A stretch of 64,000 nucleotides of DNA from Myxococcus fulvus. Lineage in GTDB: Bacteria; Myxococcota; Myxococcia; Myxococcales; Myxococcaceae. Positions 53,544 to 61,900 of the stretch are shown here, one piece after another. The stretch covers positions 248,001 through 312,000 of the forward strand of contig NZ_FOIB01000003.1 of NCBI RefSeq assembly GCF_900111765.1. Reading direction: 5' to 3'. The position numbers and the translations under genes were made by a program. Every line of letters starts with the position of its first letter. Position 1 is the first letter of the stretch. The notes beneath the pieces were generated by a model. It saw only the letters and a program-made list of their open reading frames with translations. It had not been told where the DNA came from and made no database searches.

Positions 53544-54026
53544 ATGGTCTGGCAGAACAGACGTTTGCCGAAGGACTTCTTCCGGTTGGAGACCCAGCCC
53601 GAGGAGGGCGCCCGCGTCGCGGAGGTCGTCGATGCCGTGATTCCAGGAGGGAAGGGCTTCATCCAGCAGCTCTTCCGCGCGAAGAAGGACGTGCTGCAGG
53701 GGGTCTCCCATTTGCTCCAGGCGCAGATCCACGAGCTGGAGCACATCGACTCGGCCATCCGGGGCGAGTACCGGCCGGGCGTCGCGGGTACGGCGGCCTC
53801 GTGCGCGGACTCACCGCTCAGCCCGCGCATGATGACCATCAAGCAGATGATGGAGGAGGCCAGCGCGAAGCTCCGTGGGGAGAGGGTCGCTCACGCCCAT
53901 GGGCCCGACGCCGCGTGTCCTCCGGCCCATCCCACCCATGGCGCGGTGGAGAGCCCCAGGAGCACGGAAGGTGAGCCGGGCAGCCGTCCCGGTGTCACGG
54001 GTCCGGAGAAGATCACGCTCACCTGA
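53544..54026 (+). CDS. Orphan small protein in biosynthetic operon
   Basis: 160 residues from the ATG at 53544, preceded by AGAGAGGG and only 2 bp after the ArsA-like stop. I recognise no family. The first 80 residues look folded and partly helical (EEGARVAEVVDAVIPGG, then FIQQLFRAKKDVLQGVSHLL and QIHELEHIDSAI). The last 60 are rich in Pro, Gly, His and Ser and probably disordered. There is no signal peptide or membrane helix. Its tight spacing after the ArsA-like gene suggests the two products work together. The GC pattern and codon use match the neighbours, so it looks genuine. It is the last gene of the coupled run that begins at 22.7 kb; 86 bp without a gene follow. Confidence 0.7.
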   Translation: MVWQNRRLPKDFFRLETQPEEGARVAEVVDAVIPGGKGFIQQLFRAKKDVLQGVSHLLQAQIHELEHIDSAIRGEYRPGVAGTAASCADSPLSPRMMTIKQMMEEASAKLRGERVAHAHGPDAACPPAHPTHGAVESPRSTEGEPGSRPGVTGPEKITLT

Positions 54027-54112
54027 GTCCACGTCGTGCATCCACGGTCTTCCTCGCCACGTCGGTGGGCGCTGTCCCACCGCGGGCGAGGTGTCGTCGA
54101 GGAGGCGGTCGC

Positions 54113-56914
54113 ATGGAACAAGAGGGACAGGGACGTATCCTCGCGGAGCGACTCGCCGCGCTTTCACCCGAGCGCAGGGCGCTGCTGGAGCTGGCGCTGA
54201 AGCGGGCTCCGGCGCCTCGCGCGGCGAGCCCTCGTCCGGGCCTGGACGTGTTGCTCCAGGAGGGGACGGAGGACTTCGCGACGTTGGCTCCGTTCCCGGA
54301 GGTCGCCGCCGCGTTCTCCTGGGTGCTCGCGGCGCGAGGGACGCGGACGCATGAGCAGGCTCGACTCCTGGAGGACGCGCACCGAGAGCTGCGCGGAGCG
54401 CTTTTCAGGTCGGTGGACCTCACCGCGTGTGAGCGGGTCCTCGGCTTCGGGGGCGGTGACGGCCGCGAGTGGGTGTCGCTGGCCCGACGGCCCGGCGCGT
54501 TCCGCATCATCGGCCACACCTCCTCGACTCGGGACGAGGAGGCGGCCCGCGAGCGCGTGCGTGCCCATGCACTGGAGGAACGCATCCAGGTCGTGACGGG
54601 CGCGCTGGACGCCGACGCTCTGGAGTCGGGCTTCGATGTCGCCTTCGGACTGGAGGCCCTCGGCCCTCCGGAGGAGCGGGGCGGTCTCTTCGCGGCCCTG
54701 GGGAAGAAGGTCCGCGAGGGGGGGCGACTGGTCCTCGGAGACGTGTTCCTGAAGACGGGCCTGGCGCCGCCACACGTCGAGCGCCTGTCGCTGCCGCGCA
54801 TCGAGGAGCTGGCCATCTGGCTCACCACGAATGGCTTCCTCGTCGTGGACTGCGTGGACGCGGCCCGTGAGATGGGGAACTTCCTCCACGAGCCCGCGAT
54901 GGACGCGCGACTGTCGCAGCTCGGCTGGGGTGCCGAGGATGCGCGAGCACAGGTGGCCCGCGCGTACGAGCTGATGGGCGGTTTGCTCCGCGGAGGCGCG
55001 GCCGCCTATTTGCTGCTGACGGCCGAGAAGCGCGGTGGACTGGAGCGAGGACAGCTGGAGGCGCTGAACCGCGAGCGGCTGACGGCGGCGACTGCCTACG
55101 CCGAGCTGCCGCACACGTGGGTGTATGCGCCCGCGTGGCGGCCCGTCGCGAGCCCTCCGCACGCGGAGGAGACCACCACACCGCCCGGGCACTGTCTGGT
55201 CTTCGTGGACCAGGGCGGGCTGGGCGAGGCGCTCTCGCGGCGCATGGGTGAGGCGGGAGGACGCTGCACCTTCGTCCACCGGGGGGAGGTGTTCCGACAG
55301 CGCGAGGACGGCGGCTACGAGGTGCCCACGCGGAACCCGGAGTCCTTCCTCCGGTTGATGGAGGCGCTGTCCGCCGCGGGGCACGTGCCTTCCCACGTCG
55401 TCTACCTGTGGAGCCTCGATGTGCCGGAGCCGGAGGGGCTGACCGTCGCGCGGCTCCAGGACGAGACGCTCGATGCGTGCGGCGGCCTGCTGTACCTCGC
55501 CCAGGCCCTGCTCACTGCGGGCGCGAGCCACCCGGCCTCGCCTTCACTCTGGATGGCCACGCGGGGCGCCCAGCGCGCCGATGACACGGGCGGACTCCCA
55601 GGGCTGCTTGCAGCTCCGCTCTGGGGACTGGGCAAGGCCATCGCCTATGAGCACCCGGAGCTCGACTGCCGCCGCGTGGACCTGGATCCCCGGCGAGACC
55701 ACGAGGACGGAGCGCAGGCGTTGTGGATGGAGCTGAGCTCACGTGACGACGAGGACCAGGTCCTGTTGCGCGAGGGGCGTCGGCACGTGCTGCGGCTGGC
55801 CCGGCATCGGAAGTGGGACTGGGAGGGCGAGGGACGCCTCCAGTTCAAGGCGGACGCCACCTACCTGGTGACAGGAGGGCTGGGCGGACTGGGGCTCCAG
55901 GTGGCGCGGTGGATGGTGGAGCGCGGGGCGCGCAACCTGGTGCTCCTGGGGCGCAAGCGGGCCAGCGACGTGTCCGCCGAGGAGGTGAAGGAGATGCGTG
56001 CCCGGGGCGCGGCCATCATCTCGCTCGCGGGTGTGTCGGTGGACTCGGACCTCGACTTCGTGATGGCGGGCATCTCGAAGCGCATGCCGCCGCTGCGGGG
56101 CATCATCCACGCGGCGACGGAGGTGGACGACGGCATCCTCGTGCACCAGACGCGCGAGCGCCTGGGTCGGGTGTTCGCGGCCAAGGTCTCCGGTGCCTGG
56201 AACCTGCATCGGTGGCTCGCGGGCACGCCGCTGGACTTCTTCTTCTCGCTGTCCTCGTCCACGTCGTTGATGGGCGCCTCGGGGCAGGGCAACCACCTGG
56301 CGGCGACGGCCTTCCTGGACGGGCTCGCCGAGTACCGGCGCTCCCAGGGCCTGCCTGGACAGAGCTCGAGCTGGGGCGCCTGGACACAGCCCGGCGACGA
56401 GGCCCAGGCGGCGCTGGACGCGCGCATGCGCAAGCGCGGCGTGGGCCTGGTGCCGGCGCGGCAGGCGTTCGCCATCCTGGAGCAGGTCTTCGGCCCGATG
56501 CCGGCGGTGGTGGGAGTGATGCCCATCCATTGGCCCACCTTCCTCGGGGGGCTTCCGGGGGACGGCCCTCCGCCGTTGTTCGCGGACTTCGGAGGGGAGG
56601 CGGGCGCGGGCCGCGCGGGCGCGGAGCTGAGGCGCGAGCTGCTGCGTCGCGTGCGCCTGGGCTCCGCGGAGGACGGGCGGAGCGCGGTGCTCGAGTGGTT
56701 CCGCGCGCGGGTGGCGAAGGTGCTGGAGCTGGGCGTCACGCAGCTCCCGGAGCCCGAGCAGTCGCTGCATGAACTCGGGCTCGACTCCCTGATGGGCGTG
56801 GAGCTCAAGAAGCTGCTGCACGCGGAGCTGCGGGTGGAGTTCCCCCTCCAGGAGCTGTTGGGGGGCAAGAGCATCGGCGAGCTGTCGGGTTCTCTCTACG
56901 AAGCCCTGCGTTGA
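54113..56914 (+). CDS. Free-standing PKS half-module: C-methyltransferase-KR-ACP
   Basis: 933 residues from the ATG at 54113 (GGAGG nine bases upstream). There is no KS, AT or DH. Residues about 20-310 form a SAM-dependent methyltransferase: motif I GFGGGDG at 111-117, a VTGALDADALESGFDVAFG segment and VREGGRLVLGDVF. The KR half follows (psi-KR about 340-560, then TGGLGGLG near 586). Its catalytic Tyr position is His728 (GNHLAATAF), with Thr replacing the usual Asn. ACP Ser892 lies in LGLDSLMGVELKK. In ordinary modules the C-MT sits between DH and KR, so this looks like the back half of a split module. It may receive a chain from one of the KS-AT proteins, or methylate in trans. It is followed by 20 bp and the radical-SAM gene. 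Confidence 0.88.
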   Translation: MEQEGQGRILAERLAALSPERRALLELALKRAPAPRAASPRPGLDVLLQEGTEDFATLAPFPEVAAAFSWVLAARGTRTHEQARLLEDAHRELRGALFRSVDLTACERVLGFGGGDGREWVSLARRPGAFRIIGHTSSTRDEEAARERVRAHALEERIQVVTGALDADALESGFDVAFGLEALGPPEERGGLFAALGKKVREGGRLVLGDVFLKTGLAPPHVERLSLPRIEELAIWLTTNGFLVVDCVDAAREMGNFLHEPAMDARLSQLGWGAEDARAQVARAYELMGGLLRGGAAAYLLLTAEKRGGLERGQLEALNRERLTAATAYAELPHTWVYAPAWRPVASPPHAEETTTPPGHCLVFVDQGGLGEALSRRMGEAGGRCTFVHRGEVFRQREDGGYEVPTRNPESFLRLMEALSAAGHVPSHVVYLWSLDVPEPEGLTVARLQDETLDACGGLLYLAQALLTAGASHPASPSLWMATRGAQRADDTGGLPGLLAAPLWGLGKAIAYEHPELDCRRVDLDPRRDHEDGAQALWMELSSRDDEDQVLLREGRRHVLRLARHRKWDWEGEGRLQFKADATYLVTGGLGGLGLQVARWMVERGARNLVLLGRKRASDVSAEEVKEMRARGAAIISLAGVSVDSDLDFVMAGISKRMPPLRGIIHAATEVDDGILVHQTRERLGRVFAAKVSGAWNLHRWLAGTPLDFFFSLSSSTSLMGASGQGNHLAATAFLDGLAEYRRSQGLPGQSSSWGAWTQPGDEAQAALDARMRKRGVGLVPARQAFAILEQVFGPMPAVVGVMPIHWPTFLGGLPGDGPPPLFADFGGEAGAGRAGAELRRELLRRVRLGSAEDGRSAVLEWFRARVAKVLELGVTQLPEPEQSLHELGLDSLMGVELKKLLHAELRVEFPLQELLGGKSIGELSGSLYEALR

Positions 56915-56934
56915 GATTCGCAAAGGAGTGGAAC

Positions 56935-58959
56935 GTGTCTGGTGATTCCGTTCAGGTCCGCTTCGTCGTCGCTCCCTTCCTCCCCGAACACCAGCCCGCG
57001 CTGGGCGTGAGCACGTTGATAGGCGTGCTCGGGAGGAGCGGCATCCCGGCGGATGTCCGCTACCTCAACGTCCAGTTCATGCGGCAGATTGGCTGGGAAC
57101 TCTACTACTACCTCTCCTACGCCACGCCCCCGGAGATCCTCGCCGGGGAGATGGCCTTCCTGCCGGCCTCGCCGGACCTGCTGCTGGGGGAGATGGTCTT
57201 CGCTCCGGCGCTGTGGGGCGACGCGGCCTCGAACTGGGAGGAGTACGCGGACCGGCTGACGCCGCTGCTGGAGGTGAAGCAGCACACGGAGGGCGCCACC
57301 TCGGGCGGCGCGCGGCGTGAGCAGGCGTTGCATTGGGGACGCGCCCGCGAGCTGATTCGCGCCCTGCGCGAGGACAGTCCGCGCATCGTCAGGCAGTGGG
57401 CGCAGGACATCCTGGCGGACAATCCGCGCGTCATCGGCTTCACCTCGACGTTCCAGCAGACCGTCGCCTCGCTCGCGCTGGCGAAGGAGCTGCGCCGGCT
57501 GCGTCCGCGCGAAGAGCTGACGCTCATCATGGGCGGCGCCAACTGCGAGGCCGACATGGGCAAGGCGCTCTCGGACAACTTCCCCTTCATGGACCACGTG
57601 GTCTCAGGGGAAGGCGAGGGCGTCATCGTCGACCTGGTCAAGGGCGTGCTGGACCGTCGGAGCGGACGCCCCCAGCCGCGCTACGTGGCCGCGCCGCCGT
57701 TCGAGGCCATGGACACGCTGCCGATTCCGGACTTCGACCACTACTTCGAGGCCATCAAGGACATGCCGATGGCCAAGCGCGCCAACCTGACGGCGGAGTC
57801 GTCGCGAGGCTGCTGGTGGGGGGCCAAGTCGCACTGCACCTTCTGCGGCCTCAACGGCTCCGGCATGGCGTACCGGAGCAAGGACCCGGGCCGATTCGTC
57901 CAGGAGCTGCGCACGCTCGCGGGGCGCTACGGCTTCAACTTCTTCATGATGGCCGACAACATCCTGGACCTGAAATACATCAAGTCGGTGTTCCCCGCGC
58001 TCATCGAGCAGGGGGACGAAATCACCATGTTCTATGAGACGAAGAGCAACCTCCGGAAGGAGCAGCTCGAGCTCATGGTCGCCGGGGGTGTCACCGAGTT
58101 GCAGCCGGGCATCGAGAGCCTCAGCACGCCCATCCTGGAGCTGATGGACAAGGGCACCACGCGCCTGCAGAACCTCCAGCTCATCAAGTGGTGCGAGGAG
58201 TTCGACATCAACGTGAACTGGAACATCCTCTTCGGCTTCCCGGGTGAGGCGCCCGAGGAGTACGCGGAGATGGCCCGGCTGATGCCCTCGCTCGTCCACC
58301 TGCCTCCGCCCGGGGGCTGCGGGCGCATCCGCATGGACCGGTTCGCGCCGTATTGGAAGACGCCCGAGAAGTACAACCTCAAGAACGTCCGCCAGAAGTG
58401 GGCGTATGACTATGTCTACGCCGCGCTGCCCGCCGAGGAGCGCCGGCGCATCGCGTACTACTTCGACTACGACCTCGAGGGCGACATCGACCCGACGGTC
58501 TATCTCCAGGACACGCTGAAGAGGACCGAGGAGTGGCGCGACGGGTACAGCCGGGGCGTGACGCTCGAGTTGAAGACGCGCGATGGCGTGACGTACGTGC
58601 TGGACACGCGGGACGGGACGTCGCGGGAGACGGAGGTGACGGTGGACGGCGTCCGGCTGTTGAAGGCCATGGACTCCATCCAGAGCGCTCGCGTCGGGCT
58701 CGAGAAGGTGAACGAGTCGCGCGAGGGAGGTCCGATGTCGGCGGCGGACTTCGACGCGATGCTCGCGCGGTTCCTGGAGTGGGGTTGGGTCATCCGCGAG
58801 GGCGCCAAGCACCTGAGCCTCGTGCTCGACCGCACGGAGCGCCAGCGCATCATCGACCTGAAGATGGCCGCGCAGCTGGGCACGCTCGACTGGGCCCGTC
58901 TGGGAGCCAGGCCCGCCGTGAGCCCCGGTCCCGAGCGGCTCGTCGCCTCTTCGACCTAG
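56935..58959 (+). CDS. B12-binding radical SAM protein of the RiPP-maturation (rSAM_ocin_1-like) type
   Basis: 674 residues from the GTG at 56935 (AAAGGAG six bases upstream; TTG at 56911 is possible but lies over the previous stop). The N-terminal ~270 residues form a B12-binding-like Rossmann domain (GFTSTFQQTVASLALAKEL, LIMGGANCEADMG, SGEGEGVIVDLV). The 4Fe-4S motif is C293-x7-C301-x2-C304 inside RGCWWGAKSHCTFCGLNG. This wide spacing with RGCWWG is the hallmark I know from bacteriocin/RiPP maturation radical SAM protein 1 (C-methyltransferase-like), not the C-x3-C-x2-C of classical enzymes. Further core features are FMMADNIL, ETKSNLRKEQL, LQPGIESLSTPIL and NWNILFGFPGE. A C-terminal ~150-residue extension follows. 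No RiPP precursor is visible. A B12-dependent methylation of the polyketide/peptide product is possible but unproven. Confidence 0.87.
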   Translation: MSGDSVQVRFVVAPFLPEHQPALGVSTLIGVLGRSGIPADVRYLNVQFMRQIGWELYYYLSYATPPEILAGEMAFLPASPDLLLGEMVFAPALWGDAASNWEEYADRLTPLLEVKQHTEGATSGGARREQALHWGRARELIRALREDSPRIVRQWAQDILADNPRVIGFTSTFQQTVASLALAKELRRLRPREELTLIMGGANCEADMGKALSDNFPFMDHVVSGEGEGVIVDLVKGVLDRRSGRPQPRYVAAPPFEAMDTLPIPDFDHYFEAIKDMPMAKRANLTAESSRGCWWGAKSHCTFCGLNGSGMAYRSKDPGRFVQELRTLAGRYGFNFFMMADNILDLKYIKSVFPALIEQGDEITMFYETKSNLRKEQLELMVAGGVTELQPGIESLSTPILELMDKGTTRLQNLQLIKWCEEFDINVNWNILFGFPGEAPEEYAEMARLMPSLVHLPPPGGCGRIRMDRFAPYWKTPEKYNLKNVRQKWAYDYVYAALPAEERRRIAYYFDYDLEGDIDPTVYLQDTLKRTEEWRDGYSRGVTLELKTRDGVTYVLDTRDGTSRETEVTVDGVRLLKAMDSIQSARVGLEKVNESREGGPMSAADFDAMLARFLEWGWVIREGAKHLSLVLDRTERQRIIDLKMAAQLGTLDWARLGARPAVSPGPERLVASST

Positions 58960-58968
58960 GCCCACGCG

Positions 58969-61900
58969 ATGCCCGACGACTCGAAGTCCTCCCCCACGGA
59001 GGAGCTGACGCCCCTGCAGCGGGCGGCCCTGGCCATCAAGACCCTCCGCGCGAAGGTGGAGGGGCTGGAGCACGCGCGCTCGGAGCCCATCGCCATCATC
59101 GGCATGGGGTGCCGCTTCCCCGGCGGCGCGGACACGCCGGAGCGGTACTGGGAGCTCTTGCGCGCGGGCGTCGACGCGGTGGGGCCGGTGCCCGCGGACC
59201 GCTGGGACGCGCAGGCCTACTACGCCGAGGACCCCGACGCCGCGTGGAAGATGGTCGTGCGCGAAGGGGGCTTCCTCTCGCAGCCCATCGCCGCCTTCGA
59301 CTGCGAGTTCTTCGGACTGTCGCCCCGCGAGGCGAGCTACGTCGACCCCCAGCAGCGCTTGATGCTGGAGGTCGCGTGGGAGTCGCTGGAGGACGCGGGG
59401 ATTGCCCCGGGCTCGCTGGCGGGGAGCGACACGGGCGTGTACGTCGGCTTCCTCAGCAGCGACTACGGTCGCGTCCCCTTCAACGCGCTGCCGACGAGGG
59501 ACCTCCCCTACATGGGGACGGGGAATGAGCTGAGCTTCTCGGCGGGACGCGTCTCGTATGTGCTGGGACTGCAAGGTCCGTCCATGGTCGTCGCGACGGC
59601 GTGCTCCTCGGCGCTCGTCTCCGTCCACCTCGCGTGCCAGGCGCTGCGTCAGGCGGAGTGCTCGCTGGCGCTCGCGGGGGGCGTGAATCTCATCCTCCAT
59701 CCGGACAACAACATCGTCCTGTCCAAGATGCGGGCGTTGGCGCCGGATGGGCGCTCGAAGACCTTCGATGCGTCCGCCAACGGGTACGGGCGGGGCGAGG
59801 GCTGCGGCGTCCTGGTGCTCAAGCGGCTCTCGGATGCGCTGCGGGACAAGGACCGCATCCACGCCGTCGTCCGGGGCTCGGCGGTGAACCATGACGGGCC
59901 CAGCGGTGGGCTGACGGTGCCCCACGGCCCCGCGCAGGAGAAGCTGCTGCGCAGGGCGCTGAGGTCCGCGAGCCTCTCGCCGTCCGACGTGCGCTACGTG
60001 GAGGCACATGGGACGGGGACGCCGCTGGGAGACCCCATCGAGTTGCGGGCCCTGGACGCGGTGCTCGGGGAGGGGCGAGGTGCGGAGGCTCCGCTGCTGG
60101 TTGGCTCGGTGAAGACGAACCTGGGCCACCTGGAGTCGGCCGCTGGCGCCGCGGGGCTCATCAAGGTCGCGCTCTCGCTGCGCCATGGCGCGATTCCTCC
60201 GCACCTGCATCTGCGCAACCCCAACCCGGCCATCGACTGGGAGCAGTTGCGGCTCCGGGTGCCCACGCAGATGACGCCGTGGCCCGCGGGGCCCAAGGTG
60301 GCGGGCATCAGCGGGTTCGGGCTCAGTGGGGTCAACGCCCATGTCCTCGTCGCGGAGGCGCCGCCAGCGCCCCCCAGGGCCCCGGAGGAGTTCCCGAGAC
60401 CCGTCCACGTCCTTGCGTTGTCGGCGAGGAGTCCGGAAGCGCTGGGGGCGCTCGCGCAGCGCTACGAGGAGGCGCTGGATGGCGCCGAGCTGGCCGCCGC
60501 ACCCGTGGAGGATGTCTGCTTCACCGCGAACACGGGACGCACCCATTTCCCGTACCGCCTCGCCGTCCTCGGGGACTCACACGAGGGCCTGCGCGAGCAG
60601 CTCCGCGCGAGACGTGACGTGCAGCGCGTCCAAGGGGCTCCGCGCATCGCGTTCCTGTTCACGGGACAGGGCTCGCAGTGGCTCGGGATGGGCGAGGAGC
60701 TCTTCCGGACGGAGCCGCTCTTCCGTCAGACGCTGCAGCGCTGTGACGAGGTGCTGGCTCCGTTGTTGGGTCAGTCGCTCCTCGGGCTGCTGTACCCGTC
60801 CGAGCGCGACGAGTCCGCCCGCGCGAGACTTGATGCGACGGGCTTCACGCAGCCGGTGCTGTTCGCGCTGGAGTACGCGCTGGCGCGGGTGTGGATGTCG
60901 TGGGGCATCGTCCCGGACTTCGTGATGGGTCACTCCGTGGGCGAGCTGGTGGCCGCGTGTGTGGCCGGCGTCTTCACGTTGGAGGAAGGGCTCCAGCTCA
61001 TCGCGGCGCGCGCGCGGTTGATGCAGTCGCTTCCCGCGGGAGGCGCGATGGCCACCGTGTCCGCGGACCCGTCGATGGTGGAGGCGCTGCTGCCCCGGTA
61101 CGAGGGACAGGTCTCCATCGCGGCGCTCAATGGTCCGCGAAGCGTCGTCATCTCGGGTCGCGAGGGCGCGGTGCGGGACTGCCTCGGGGAGCTGGACAAG
61201 CAGGGCAAGCGCGGCTCGCTCCTGCGCGTGTCCCACGCCTTTCATTCGGCGTTGATGGACCCCATCCTCGACGCGTTCTCGCGCGAGGTGGCGAAGGTCC
61301 GCCTCCAGCCGCCGGCCATCCCGCTCATCTCCAACGTGAGCGGCGAGGAGGCCCGTGGTGAGCTGCTGGAGCCCCGGTACTGGGTGGAGCAGCTCCGGGG
61401 GCCCGTACGGTTCGCGCGGAGCGTGGAGACGCTGAGCCGGGCGGGGGTCCAGGCCTTCGTGGAAGTAGGGCCCAGGCCGACCCTCACGGCGATGGGGCAG
61501 GCGTGCGTCTCCGGAGAGGGGACGCTCTGGTTGTCGAGCCTCCGGCCGGAGCGCTCGGACTGGCGGCAGATGCTGGAGGGGCTCGCTTCGCTCTACGCGG
61601 CGGGCTCGACAGTGGACTGGCTCGGGCTGGATGCAGGCCGGGAGCGACGCAAGGTCTCGCTGCCGGGATATCCCTTTCAACGCAAGAGGCACTGGATGGA
61701 GCTGGCCGGCACGGGGTGGGATCGTCAGGGTGTGCGAGCCCGGAGCACCGCGGGCGTCCACCCGCTGCTGGGGAGCCGACAGGACTCGCCGGCAAGGACG
61801 CGACAGTTCGAGTCCTCGCTGGGACCCTCCGAGCCAGCGTTCCTCCGAGACCACGCCGTGTACGGACAGCTCGTCGTGCCGGGAGCGGCGTACGTGGAGA

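Noticed and set aside
56935..58959. A RiPP cluster with its own precursor peptide
   Set aside because: I saw no short ORF with a leader/core pattern, no RRE domain, peptidase or dedicated transporter near the radical SAM gene, which is wedged between PKS genes.
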